64,000 bases of DNA from Ceratothoa steindachneri (Eukaryota > Arthropoda > Malacostraca > Isopoda > Cymothoidae): contig OZ018321.1 of the NCBI GenBank assembly GCA_963969495.1, forward strand, positions 107,150,557 through 107,214,556, read 5' to 3'. How positions within the stretch are numbered: position 1 is the stretch's first letter; the number at the start of each line of letters is the position of its first letter. Made by a program: the position numbers and the translations under genes. The notes beneath the pieces were generated by a model. It did not search any database and had not been told where the DNA came from. It saw only the letters and a list, made by a program, of their open reading frames with translations. Shown here piece by piece: positions 1-11,583 of this stretch.

Positions 1-1018
1 AACCTGGACCAGACAAAAATAATGAACACTTTTAATTGCTCACAATACATAGTTCAGCAAGCAGAACATTTGGTAAAAGAGAAGGGGGTACTATCTAAGC
101 CAAATCCAAAGTTGGGGAAATGGCTGGACAGGGACATTGCTACTAAAGTTAGAGACTTCTATAAATCACCAGACATCAGTAGAAAACTGCCAGGTTTAAA
201 AGACTATGTCTCAGTAAAAGGAGCTGATGGCTGTCATGAAAGAAAGCAAAAGTTCCTCATACTTAGCAATCTGAAAAAGGTATATGAAGGCTTCAAAGGC
301 AAGTATCCAGAACTCAAGATTGGATTCTCAAAGTTTGCAGAGCTGAGACCAAAAGAATGTGTTTTGCCAGGAGCCAGTGGCACACATTCTGTGTGTGATT
401 GTACTAAACATCAAAATGTAAAACTAAGTATGGCAGTTGTTGAATCTGTGTTTCAGCATCAAGAAACACCTGACACTTCTGATGATACCCTAAATACTAA
501 TCATATTTCAAATTATAGACATTGCCTTGCCCTTCTGCAGTGCAAACCGCCTTGAGAAAAGTGCTATTTTGGTTAACGTGAACAAGGTCCCCCCAAGGAA
601 GAATTTTTAGATTTATTAGGAAAAGTGTGACAGAAAGGGACTTGATGAGATTGAGTTTAGGCAGTGGATTACAACAGACAAATCAACTTTAGAATCTAAA
701 AAATTAACAGCAGAAGATTTTATTCTATATTTCCATGAATAATTAACAGATCTCCTGCAACATGATTTCATTACCAAAGCTCAAAGTAGTGTTTTACAAG
801 AAAAGAAGCAAGAACTAAGTGAAGGTAAATTTGTAATTGTGGGGGACTTTTCAGAGAATTATTCTTTTATTGTGCAAGATACAGCCCAGTCATTTCATTG
901 GAATAATTGCCAAGTATCACTACATCCATTCATTGTTTAGTACCATAAAAACAATGAGTTACAACAGCAAAGTTTTGTAGCAATTTCTGACTGTAATCAG
1001 CATGATGTCATAACAGTT

Positions 1019-1084
1019 CACCTTTTTCAAACAAGGCTAATAAATTCTTTACACCTTTTTCAAACAAGGCTAATAAATTCTTTA
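1019..1084 (+). repeat. 33-bp perfect tandem duplication inside the decayed gene
   Basis: The unit at 1019-1051 is repeated exactly at 1052-1084. It is 11 codons long, so it keeps the frame and duplicates the peptide HLFQTRLINSL. Exact identity in an otherwise decayed gene suggests a recent slippage event. Confidence 0.9.
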
Positions 1085-1459
1085 AAGTTATCTCATAAAA
1101 TCACAAAAATATTTTACTTCAGTGACGAGTGTGCTGCCCAATATAAGAATCGAAAGAACTTCATTAACCTTTGCTATCACAAGAATGATTTCGATATTGA
1201 AGCAGAATGGCATTTCTTTGCAATGAGCCATGGTAAAGGACCCTGCGATGGCATCGGTGGAACTGTGAAGAGGCTAGCCGCCAGAACAAGCCTTCAGAGA
1301 ACAGGAGTTAATGCTAAACCTATTCCAGACAATAAGGCACTCTTTAATTTGCAGTAAAAGCTCTGCCTTCAATTACCTTCACCTTCACAATATCAGAACA
1401 ACATGAAGCTCACCAACAGAAGTTGATGAAGCACTTTGACAATGCAAGAACCATTCCAG

Positions 1460-1764
1460 GTAACCTGGTCACCTAGCCATTTAGTTATTAAAATCACAGT
1501 CACTTAGTCATTTAGTGAACTACTACTACTAATAAGTAATTTTTCTTGCCCCTGTAAGGGAAAAGGTTTAAGTAGGAAGTGCCACTCTAATGATGAACAA
1601 AAAAAAGTTAGATTTATAATTTATAGATTGATAAGATTTAAGATGCTCTTGTTTAATAATCCTCTTTCTTAAATTTAATAACTTAAATTCTTAAATAATA
1701 ACTTAGCAAACTGAAAGCTTAGAATATAATTATGTACCTAATATATACATATTTTCTTTATTAG
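1460..1764 (+). other. Probable 305-bp intron of the decayed gene
   Basis: The donor context is CCAG|GTAACC at 1459/1460 and the acceptor is TTTCTTTATTAG|GA at 1764/1765. Joining the exons restores a continuous peptide (ARTIPGTQKIHCVKAVSKEV) that runs into the open frame 1809-2066. An intron means the sequence did not arise as a processed copy of the spliced mRNA. Confidence 0.65.
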
Positions 1765-2077
1765 GAACACAGAAGATCCATTGTGTCAAGGCTGTCAGTA
1801 AGGAAGTCTTGGAAGTTAGTGCATATTCAACTTCAACTATCACAAGATTGGAAAGAACCTCCAGGAGCCAATGGAATTGGCTCCTGGAGGTCAAGCACAA
1901 GAGCAATGAAGTTCGATTGAGCTTCCTTCACACACACGGCCCTGCCAACTCGTTTGTGTATCATGCACCACCTGATAAACTTCTTGATGCTAGTGATTTG
2001 TTAATGATTGCTAGCCCAACAACCATTACGGTCAAAACCTATACATTGACAAATGCCCGCAAATAAAGTAATATTAA

Positions 2078-2079
<2 letters not shown>

Positions 2080-2119
<40 letters not shown>
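2080..2119. repeat. (AT)n microsatellite
   Basis: Pure AT dinucleotide run of about 40 bp followed by a short (AC)n stretch. Minus-strand open frames over it (poly Ile-Tyr) are repeat artefacts. Confidence 0.95.
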
Positions 2120-2125
<6 letters not shown>

Positions 2126-2582
2126 CACACACACAGTATACTGGTATATATTTTCAGTGTATTCAAACCATGATTTGAATCTTCAGGACTCATTTCAGAA
2201 TTATAAAGTCTTATTGAATATTGGTTCATATACATAGTAAATTGCTTATCATCCAATTTCAATGTGTCATCCTAAATACTACTTAATATAATATGCATAT
2301 AGAGCAGTATTTTATTAAAGCATACATTAGATATTTATAAAAAAGCAAGGGTACTGGTATAAGTACCATAGATGGTGATTACAATAGGGTATTTAACAGT
2401 ACACATCAAACACCAAAATCGTCACTTTTTTGGAAAAGTTGTGCTCACCTAAAAATTTGTAGCTCTTAAAATAAACATTTCTCGAAGAAAATTCTTTATG
2501 AACACTTTGCTATACATATGTACAAACTTTTAGGGAAAGTTACAAAAAAAATTGATTTCTACATCAAATGACCTTTTCAAGG

Positions 2583-2635
2583 TCAAAGGTCAAATTAAAG
2601 GTCAACATTTTTGTTTGACCTTTAATTTTGTTTGA

Positions 2636-2695
<60 letters not shown>
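2583..2695. repeat. Inverted AGGTCAAA repeat followed by (AT)n
   Basis: Copies of AGGTCAAA on the left face TTTGACCT copies at 2615-2638, so this stretch can fold on itself. A 57-bp (AT)n run follows at once. The rest of 2120-2980 is AT-rich, with scattered TGACC/GGTCA words and no coding signal that I can see. Confidence 0.7.
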
Positions 2696-2702
<7 letters not shown>

Positions 2703-2985
2703 GTTGTAGGGAATCTTATTAGCTTTGAAATGGCATCAGAATGAGCTATGTAGATGCAATAGTCTCCAAGATATTTGACTTTGAAGTTCTTTCACTTTTT
2801 GCAAAAATGACCTTTTTGACCCAACTTTGAGGGATCATATCTCAGAAACCATTTGACCTACAGGTGTGAAACACATACCATTGAATTTGTCTCATTAAGG
2901 TCTACAAGTACAGTAATTTGCAAGAAAATCTGAGTCAGTGGCAAAAAAAATGGCCAAATCTTGGTTGAATTGACATGGAATGACT

Positions 2986-3839
2986 CTATAACAACTCAAC
3001 GGAGGCATGCAGCTGTTTCTCCATATGAGAAACGGTCATGCTGTGCCAGGAGTAGGGAACCCTGGTTTTAGCTGAGGCTGGGTGTGAAGCATTTATGCGA
3101 CAAGCTCTATCATGATGGGGAAAACATGCCGAAGGGTTCCGAATAGGCACAGAAAAGACCATACTGGTAGGCTTAGAGGATGCCTTTTTTTTAAAAAGAG
3201 GCATAAGACATCCCAGGTAGCGCTGGGTACACCAGGATCAAGTCCTTAACCTCGCAAAATACAAAAAGATCCGCAGCCTGAATGGCCAGGATTTCCTACT
3301 CAGGAGATATGTACCACATTGCTTCAAAGGACAGGGGTGTGGCTCTCTGCAATGGACACACTTGGCCACATACGATAGCGACTTATTGTGTATCGCCTTG
3401 GGGCAACTAACACAGACTTCAGATAAATCTGACTTTGCACATCTACATGAGCAATTTGTTTGGCCAAAGTGGTGGCAGTAATAGCAACTCAGCAAGAGTG
3501 GCATGAATGCCTTTACATGGTAGCGATACCAACATGTTTGACCTAGACAGCCCAATCAGAAGGGTCCGACATATTCATCAGAATGCTTCCATCTGAGAAA
3601 CTGGTCACCTTTTGCTCTCTACCAATCAAGTTAACTAATGCTCTCCTCTGATGGATCATGTTGCCTTTGACCAACATGCAGCTATCAGTGGAGCAAATAA
3701 CCAGAAAGCATTTGAAGCCAGTGGGCTCAAAAATGCCATGAAATCTCGAAATGCTTTGGGTTTTGCCTGAGCCTTCCTCCTCAAGGGCCAAATGTTCCCA
3801 TATTGGCCTGGTTGCTTGCCAAAGCAGACACAGACTCAT
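2986..3839 (-). pseudogene. I/Nimb-like LINE copy 1, ORF1 (gag-like) C-terminal half, broken
   Basis: The minus-strand frames 3543-3839, 3238-3555 and 2986-3204 together match the intact ORF1 at 22934-25276. Shared segments include GNMIHQRR, the CCHC knuckle CYYCHHFG and CGAYLL/CGTYLL. The knuckles would bind the element RNA in the ORF1 nucleoprotein. Several substitutions hit conserved zinc ligands, and frameshifts separate the pieces. The upstream half of the same ORF1 lies at 12725-13430, because a Ty3/gypsy element was inserted between them. The copy stops abruptly near 2983, after the part matching the STES/SVEL peptide, so its ORF2 is absent. Confidence 0.8.
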
Positions 3840-4734
3840 TGTGGCGGCGGGATCGCGACTCCCTCACCAATTCTTCCTGCCACCTAGACAAGTTCCACTC
3901 GGTGGTTCAAGGGGAGTGTATTGAGGAGAGAGAGTATTTTCTAAATTTATTAAAAACCAATAAATATTCCAAGCTAAACCAAAATCACAGCCCCAAAACC
4001 TTTAAAATAAATATACCTCATAACCTACTCAAAATGATTATATTTATGTACACACTATATAGGTGGCCTTACAATTATATTGGCCAACAACCGCTCTCAC
4101 AAAGAGAAATATCTAGGGCTTCACAAATAGATTGCCCAATGCAAAGATTTGAGTCTGTCCAAAATGTATCCGGATCCGGGAGCGCTATTACCGGTATAAG
4201 ACGGGGACACAGTGGTTCCAGTCAATGCGGAAAGTGGGAGGGATCTGGCTCCAATCGATGCGTAGGCAACTTGGAGGCAGTCTCGAGACACACACTTCAA
4301 ACAATCCCCTTACTGCCACACGAGGGTCAAGATTGGCTGCTGCCACCTCACCAAGCCAGAATGCACTGGACAAGCCAGCACCAAGAAGCTGGAAAGGAGA
4401 AGGCATTTTCAATCATCCAATCACTGTCACACTTAAAACATTCTTATACTGACATTCATACACACCCAACCATTCACATGAAGACTCACCTGAATAACTA
4501 TTCAGGTTCTTTCTAAATTCTAATAGAACACATGCGCTTTGTTATTTAACTATCAAACTATTCTCAATTTCGCCTGTGGGGGGGAGAGAGGGATGAATGG
4601 GGGTCACGATATAAGTCTATTGAGTCCCCCCCTCAGAGCTACAACAACGACGCAGCCACAACACACACACCCTGAAAAGAGGAGAAAGGGATTAGAGACA
4701 GGGGAGGGGATGTGGATACCAACACACTACTACA
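3840..4734 (-). repeat. 3' LTR of the Ty3/gypsy element
   Basis: On the minus strand it starts TGTAGTAGTGTG (after a purine tract) and ends CGCCGCCACA, giving TG...CA termini and a length of 895 bp. Its last 45 bp are repeated next to the primer binding site at 12680-12724. The inner boundary rests on TG...CA plus the purine tract, not on a second full LTR. Confidence 0.65.
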
Positions 4735-4746
4735 TCCCTCCCACCT
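4735..4746 (-). promoter_or_regulatory. Polypurine tract next to the 3' LTR
   Basis: The minus strand reads AGGTGGGAGGGA directly before the proposed LTR start TGTAGT. This is the position and composition expected for the plus-strand primer of reverse transcription. Confidence 0.55.
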
Positions 4747-5039
4747 AAATTCGCCTCGCCTCACCATGTCTTAATCCCTATCTTCACAGACACATTTCAT
4801 TCATTCACAATGCTTTCAGCATCACCCAGTCATACTCTTTCACTCTGCCTCTCCTCCTAGTCACAGGTCCATCAACTGTATCTGTCATCTGTTGCAATGT
4901 CTCTTTATCATGTCTGTCCATTGCCCCTTCTCTATGTACTTCATTCCACACACACATGACATTCCCTGACCAATCTCACTAAAATCCTCAACTAACCACT
5001 CTACTTCATCCATCAAACCTTCCCATTCTTTCATAGCAT
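4747..5039. other. 3' untranslated stretch of the Ty3/gypsy element
   Basis: About 290 bp between the integrase end and the polypurine tract. It is pyrimidine-rich on the plus strand and contains no motif I can identify. Confidence 0.5.
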
Positions 5040-6512
5040 TTATCGACTCTTGCTCCCATTTATATTCGCTAGCAAAGACTCATCAGACTCATTCAAAGGA
5101 AACTTACAAATACTATTAGTTCTACCATATACTTCATCTCGATCTTGCACAAATCCAGAAAACTCTCCCACCTCTTGTTCCATCCATTCATCCTTTCTCA
5201 ACCATTTACTCTTACGCTTCCTCCTTCCATGTTCAGCAAACACTAACTGCTTCCCCTCTAAAGCACTAGTTATATCATCCACCATTTCACAGTCTTCCAT
5301 TCTTTCAGACAGATATTCATTCACCAGATGTTGCACCAAATATTCAGGAGTTCACGCCACTTTTGCAACTGACATTGATTCACTCTACGTTCATCCAAAC
5401 TTCCATCCTCTCTTTCACAAACTATCACATAAGTTACCCCATTTAACCAAACATTTCTTACTACAAATGGACCTTCAAACTTCTCTTTCAACTTATCCAC
5501 ATTCAGTCTACTTTTTGTCTCAATCTCCTTTAGTACTTTATCACCAACAGAAAAACTCTCAAACTTTTCATTCCCTTTTCTCCACAACTCACAATCCTTC
5601 TCACTAAGTCCCATACGTGGCCTAATCATTCATTCAAAGTTTAACAAATACTTACATGGTGACATTCCAATCGCCTTATGCACTGTCACATACGCACAAA
5701 GCACTCTTCCCAAACATTCATCTCATTCTTTCCCATCTTTCACCATCAATCACATCTCACTCAGTTATTATCGTCTTTTCAGCCAAACCATTCAAACTAG
5801 GCATATACAGCATTGTTCGCACATGATCTATCCCCCATTCACTCAACATCTTCTCAAAAGCACATCCCACAAACTCAGGTCCATTGTCACTCAACATTTG
5901 CACAGGCTTACACATGCACATGGACAACAAACATTCCCTCACTAACTACTCTACGAACATTCAATGATGATTTATCTGTCACAGGTGCAGCATACGCAAA
6001 TTTGCTCTTATGATCCACCATCACAACATACCCTCTCAGAGTCCTCGGAAAAGACACAATCAATCGTTACCATTTCAAAGGGTTCATTCACACTCAACTT
6101 TAATAGTGGTGGGGCAACATACACTTTCTGATACTTTCTCTTCTGGCACACTTCACAGGTAGTTGCTACATCCATGCAAATCTTTCTCAAAAAGGGACTA
6201 AATATATATCCTTTCATACATTCCCACAATTTATTCATGCACAATCTTCCCTACAAACTTTCCAGCAAACCTTCCAAACTCTCTAAATATGCAACTCCAT
6301 TCATTCACAGGAACATTGGTCATCACGTTATCTTTCAATTCATGCACCATCGGACATGACTCTTGCATGCTCTCTATATCTTCAACAGTCAACAGCTCTT
6401 TACTCAAATCGACACCTGCTACTCCTACAAATCCAGTTGAACCTACAAGCTCACTCTGCAAATTCCAAACTGTTACACCATCTTTCACTAAACATTTATT
6501 GCATACATTCAC
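5040..6512 (-). pseudogene. Ty3/gypsy integrase, fragmented
   Basis: Minus-strand frames 6231-6512, 6008-6244, 5757-5942, 5321-5629 and 5040-5339 give successive integrase parts. They are a pre-integrase linker, a zinc-finger end with CEVCQ, a catalytic core with TIDCVF (first Asp), LSDNGPEF (second Asp) and NGLAEK (Glu position), and a C-terminal SH3-like part with KLKEKFEGPFVV. The enzyme would insert the cDNA into host DNA. Stops or frameshifts separate each part, so the copy is dead. The fragments are collinear and little material is lost between them. Confidence 0.8.
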
Positions 6513-6524
6513 TGAAATCCTATT

Positions 6525-7273
6525 CTAACGCAGAAAATCAATCCCAAACAGAAAACAATATGATAACTCATTCTCACTTAACACAACGAATTCATGCAAT
6601 ATGTCATTTAACTTCCCCATGCTTACAGACAAACTCACTTCCTCCCATGCCATAATACATCCACTTCCGAGTACACTTATCAAAACTGTCACACCTTTTC
6701 TAGAAACATTCCAACTCATATTATCAGCATTACACACAACTTTTGCATTCACCAAGGAAATTTGCGCACCTGTATCAAACATTCCACAATACCTCTTCCC
6801 ATTCATAGTCAAGGTAACTTGCACTCTCTCTTCAAGTCCATGCTCACACATTACATTCAACACTTCTGTCCATTCAACAAACACTTCTGCAGCATCTAAA
6901 CCTTCACCTTCACTAACAGGAACAATTTCTTTGTAAATGTAATCAATCTCTCTTCTTACATAATTCTTCTTCTCAATCAACCAATTATAATGTACACCAC
7001 TCAAACATTGAAATACAACTCACACCCATTCTCTCAGTCTACACTTTTACCGCGATACATCACTGGCTTCTCCACACCATAATGCACATATACTCTCACA
7101 CCAAACAGCTTACTCACTATCACTAACACTTCCTGAAACAACAACACTCCTGGCATACACATACTTCTCAACTCTTTTCTTAACCTACTTGAATTTTCCA
7201 TTCCCAATTGCTCTGGTATTTTAGACGTTTCTTCCATAACCATCTTTCGTAATGCATTCACACTTTCTGCCAA
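6525..7273 (-). pseudogene. Ty3/gypsy retropepsin (aspartic protease) and upstream gag-pol segment
   Basis: The frame 6525-7004 has the flap-type protease signature FDTGAQISLV, with Asp-Thr-Gly at about residues 77-79, and ends in FGIDFL, the usual retropepsin tail. It would cleave the Gag-Pol polyprotein. The preceding frame 7034-7273 carries the segment ending PVMYRGKSVD and lies just inside the CR1 insertion point near 7303. The next recognisable domain after FGIDFL is the pre-integrase linker, so the usual RT-RNase H block is missing. Confidence 0.8.
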
Positions 7274-7302
7274 ATCTCATTCGTGCCAAGGACTCTAAGC
7301 GA

Positions 7303-7565
7303 TGTACATATAAGAACATAAGAAAAGAAGGAGACTGCAAAAGACCATTCATGGCCTACACTTGGCAGCTCCTGTTCCATTCAACACACAAAAGATTTAT
7401 TACCAGAGAAAAGTCATCAACATTGTCACCCTTTACAGGAGTTCATCAGATCTAATCTACAATATACATAAAATGCATCCAGAGGATTATGTCCATTCAT
7501 GCAACTGCAAAATATAATCTCCCCACTCCTTAGAAAAATATATACATATATACATAAAAAAAAAG
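7303..7565 (-). other. 3' UTR and terminus of LINE A
   Basis: Read on the minus strand, this ends in TTCTTTTCTTATGTTCTTAT, an octamer-like tail instead of poly(A). No open frame lies here. Tails of this style are known for CR1-group LINEs. Confidence 0.6.
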
Positions 7566-10440
7566 TCAGTCCCATCTAGCAGCTTCATCCATATATTTAT
7601 CTAATCTATTCTTAAAACTACCCAGAGAGGAGGCTTCTATCACATGTCTAGTGAGCCTATTCCATTCATCTACCACACGATTTGTAAACCAATTCCTCCC
7701 AATCTCCTTCCTAAACCTATACTTATCAAGCTTAAACCCATTGCTACGTGTTCTGTCATGTTCACTAAGTATAAGAACCTTACCCAGATCCCCTTTATTA
7801 TATCCTTTTACCCATTTGAAGACTTCAATCAATTCCCCTCTGACTCTTCTCCTTTACAATGTATGTAGACTTAGTTTTATGAGCCTTTCACCATAAGGTA
7901 AGTTCCTTAGCCCACCAATCATCTTTGTCATCCTTCTCTGCACAGACTCAAGCAAATCAATATCCTTCCTATAATATGGTGACCAAAATTGTACTGCATA
8001 GTCTAGATGAGGCCTAACTAGCGCCAGATACAGTTTTAGAATGACTTCAGCACTCTTATTGCTTACACTCCTCCTAATGAATCCCAATATCCTATTAGCT
8101 TTATTCTTAGCATTTAGACATTGCTTTCTAGGATGAAGGTCTGAACTTACCAAAATACCCAAGTCCCTCTCACAATCAGTCCTCCCTAAAATTCTCCCAT
8201 TTAATTTATAACTATTCAATGGATTATTTCTACCTATACTAAGTACACTACATTTGTCTATGTTAAACTTCATTTGCCATTTCTCGGCCCAATTGGACAG
8301 AATGGTCAATTCCTCCTGCATTACAACAGCATCAGAATCAGCCCTAATGGCCCTACCTAGCTTAGTATCATCAGCAAATTTACTCAGGTCACTACTTATA
8401 CCTATGTCAAGATCATTAATATAAATTAAGAATAGCAAGGGACCCAAAACAGATCCTTGCGGAACTCCACTGCTAACACATCCCCACTCAGATTTAACTC
8501 CATCTATACTAACTCTTTGCTGTCTGTCACCAAGCCATGACTGAATCCACCTAAATATACTGCCATCGATCCTGTGTGCTTTAACTTTGCTCAGAAGTCG
8601 GAAGTGTGGCACTCGATCAAAAGCCTTACTAAAGTCCAAGTAAAAAAATCATAGTTTTCATCATTATCTGCTGCTTCATACACCTTACTATAAAAAGACA
8701 GCAAATTAGTCAGACAGGATTTACCCTTACTAAAGCCATGCTGTGATTCTTTTATCAACTTATGCTTATCCAAGTGATCTCTAATATTCCTTGCTATAAT
8801 AGATTCCATCATTTTCCTTACCACTGATGTCAAACTTACTGGTCTGTAATTAGACATATTTGTTTTATCCCCTTTCTTAAATATAGGTATCACATTGGCT
8901 TTCTTCCATGCCACTGGCACAATGCCACTCTCCAATGATTTTCTAAAGATGCATGCTAGGGGCTCACTTAACACATCCTTACATTCTTTCAAAATTCTAG
9001 GAAAGACCTCATCAGGACCGGGTGCTTTACTACTTTTTATTTTATCAATTTCCTTTGTCACTATCTCCTTTGTGATCAAGATATCCTTTAATTTCTCTTC
9101 ATCATTACCCCGAAAGATCATTGACACCTCAGGTATATTTAGAGTATCCTCCTGTGTAAATACTGAGAGAAAAAAGTCATTTAGCATTCCAGCCATTGAG
9201 TCCCTATCACTCACTAATTCTCCATTGGAATCTATAAGTGGGCCTATTTTATCTCTAACCTTAGTTTTGTATAATTAATAAAAACTTTTAGGATCTTCCT
9301 TTGCCCTATTTGCCACTTTAATTTCATAATTTCTCCTTGCTACTCTAACTAACTTTTTAACATCTCTTGCTAGTTCATTATATCTCTGCCTTAAGTGATC
9401 CTCTCGATTTTTTATTTTCCTATAAATGCCCTTTTTAATGCCAATATAATGCTTAATTTTATCTGTCATCCATTTCGGGTCATTATTTTTAGTCCTAATC
9501 TCCTTATATGGAATGTTAATCCTCTGACCTGTAATTAATTGCTCAATTATTCTTTCATACTCCTCTTCAATTGTAATCTCTTCCTCCTGGTGATTATTGT
9601 TTCCACTAACTGATATCATTGAATCTATTCCTGAATTGATTTCATTGCCTGGTTTCTGTACAACTGCCTCCAGGTAAGTCCTTAGCCCATTATAATTTGC
9701 TCTTCTAAAGTCAGGAATTTTAACATTGTTCATGCTACTATCAATACCAGTCCATTTCATCTTGAATCTAATTTCACAATGGTCACTATTACCCAAATTT
9801 CCTCCAATCTCAGTATCCTTAATAACTTCTTCCCTATTTGTCAGAACTAAATCCAGTATATTATTACCTCTAGTGGGTTCGTTAATAATCTGCCTCAGAA
9901 AATTATCTTGGACAACATTCAAAAATTCCTCAGCCTCCTGATCCCCCGCAAGAGCTTCCCAGTCTATATTTCTGTAATTAAAATCGCCCATTATACACAC
10001 ATGCTTACTTCTACATGCCCGTTCAATCTCCTGCCACAGAAGATTTGGTGGTCTGTATAATAATCCTATGACAAGCTTGTTTTTACCTTCCTTTACATTT
10101 AGCCATAATGACTCTGTGTTATCATCTAATTTAATTGTACTGTTTACACAACACTGGAGATTATCTTTAATATAAATAATAACCCCTCCTCCTCTCCTCC
10201 TCCTCTATTCCTATCTGTATGGAACATGTTAAAGCCCTCAATCTCAACCTCAGGTTTAAAGTGATTACCTGCCAAATCAAGCCATGACTCTGTTATCGCA
10301 ATTATATCAAAATTCTCTTCACTCGCTAACGCTCTTAAGAGATCTATCTTATTCCTTATACTCCGACCATTTGTGTAGTATATTTTTAAGGTTTTTTTAT
10401 TATTCCCATCTTCATTGCATCGTGCTTTTCTATTCCTAGT
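7566..10440 (-). pseudogene. LINE A ORF2: AP endonuclease plus CR1 reverse transcriptase
   Basis: The endonuclease begins just after the ORF1 stop, with IIAITESWLD near 10290-10320. It continues as MGDFNYRNIDWE, DLVLTN and GNSDHCEI in 9275-10000. The RT core follows, with NYRPVSLTS in 8591-9214 and DFSKAFDRVPH, GVPQGSVLGP and FADD in 7854-8639. The C-terminal part is 7566-7832. The product nicks the target and copies the LINE RNA onto it. I count two nonsense codons (near 9277 and near 7863, both consistent with CAA to TAA) and two likely single-base frameshifts, one in a purine run near 10195 and one in a homopolymer near 8645. Otherwise the frame is preserved, so the copy is fairly young. 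Confidence 0.85.
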
Positions 10441-10443
10441 TAT

Positions 10444-11583
10444 CTACTCATTCACTTGTGCATTAGTCCCCCTATAACGCATCAGTATGCCCTCTCCCCT
10501 AGCTATTCCTCTATCTCTGCATCCCTTCCATTTCCTACACCTGCCCTCTATTCCTGTTATTCCCTTACCTCTAACAGCTTCTAGTAAGGACCTAATCACA
10601 CTATCCAGCTCCCCCCATAGAACCTCAACACCTGCCCGACTAAGATGGAGCCCATCCATCGCATACAACCTCCTATTCCTGTAAAACCCTCCCCAGACAT
10701 CTACAAACACCAATCCTAACTCCTCACACAGTCCTTTCACAAATTCATTCAAACCAATTGCACGCGACAACCATTCTACCCCCACATCCAATCTCGGAAG
10801 CACACCAGAAACAACACCTTTTACCCTGCTTTTACTCATCCTTTCAACTAACCTTTTATACTGCTCACGTAACTCACATGTACCCACCTTCTTTACATCA
10901 TTCACTCCCACATGCGTAATCACAACTGCATTCCTCTCACACCCAGAAACCAGCCTATCATACCTCTCACAAACATCACTTACACCAGCAACCGGCAGAC
11001 AAACTCTCATTCCCTTCCACTTGCTATCACTCAACTTCCTATCTAAATACCTAATCTGAGAGTCACCCATCACTAGCACCTCAGTCATTCTCCTATTCTG
11101 TCTTGGCCTAACATTACCCTCCCTCCTGCTCTCAGTCACACTACCACCCATACTGCTTTCATCCACAATCACACCAGGCAAATCACTTTCACACTCTTCC
11201 TCTCTCAGGACATTGAATCTGTTAGTTAACCTAACAGGTTCTATATCCCTCTCCTTCACACACCTAACCTGTCCTAACTTATCTATCCTATCCATTTTCA
11301 CCCACCATTCATCATCACTCACAACTTCCACACTGTTCCCAGCCCTATCTTCCACCCTCTTAGCACTAATCTCACCCTTCAATCGCACACTTGCATCTCT
11401 TCTCACCTCAAACACCAAATCATTCAACCTCTTACATTCCCCACTCAACCTCCTAACCTCTCCTTCCAGAAAACACACACGGCATTCAGTTACATTCACT
11501 CTCCTTTCAACTCCACATGCATCACACACCACATACACACTACTTTCAAACGGCATGCTCTCACCATCTATACAAAAGGCCAT
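10444..11583 (-). CDS. LINE A ORF1: Cys-rich N-terminus, coiled coil and SGNH esterase-like domain
   Basis: Intact frame of 379 codons. Two Cys pairs (CDAC at 20-23 and CRVC at 34-37) look like a small zinc-binding module, followed by a charged, likely coiled-coil stretch (about 38-60). From about residue 168 an SGNH/GDSL-hydrolase fold is suggested by VMGDSQIR (nucleophile Ser in GDS, about 173-175), GVND near 225 and DGLHLS near 325, which supplies the Asp-x-x-His pair. CR1-clade LINEs are known for esterase-bearing ORF1 proteins that bind RNA. It lies directly upstream of ORF2 in the same element. Being open end to end in a dead element suggests recent insertion. Confidence 0.85.
   Translation of the reverse strand: MAFCIDGESMPFESSVYVVCDACGVERRVNVTECRVCFLEGEVRRLSGECKRLNDLVFEVRRDASVRLKGEISAKRVEDRAGNSVEVVSDDEWWVKMDRIDKLGQVRCVKERDIEPVRLTNRFNVLREEECESDLPGVIVDESSMGGSVTESRREGNVRPRQNRRMTEVLVMGDSQIRYLDRKLSDSKWKGMRVCLPVAGVSDVCERYDRLVSGCERNAVVITHVGVNDVKKVGTCELREQYKRLVERMSKSRVKGVVSGVLPRLDVGVEWLSRAIGLNEFVKGLCEELGLVFVDVWGGFYRNRRLYAMDGLHLSRAGVEVLWGELDSVIRSLLEAVRGKGITGIEGRCRKWKGCRDRGIARGEGILMRYRGTNAQVNE

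Larger units (their letters stand above)
22..2066 (+). pseudogene. Decayed gene of an uncharacterised, probably transposon-derived protein family
   Basis: The first open stretch (22-555, 177 codons) carries a cysteine cluster in GASGTHSVCDC near residues 117-127. After stops near 555 and 730, the same protein resumes with GDFSENYSFIVQD near 846-884. It continues with FSDECAAQYKN near 1120-1152 and SHGKGPCDGIGGTVKR near 1227-1274, and ends in the frame 1809-2066. The spaced acidic residues in DFSENY and FSDE resemble a DDE/RNase H-fold transposase, but that is inference. I have seen similar motif strings in multicopy uncharacterised proteins of arthropods and cnidarians and cannot name the family. 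In-frame stops, including those near 555, 730 and 940, make this copy non-functional. The N-terminus may lie outside the window. Confidence 0.6.
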
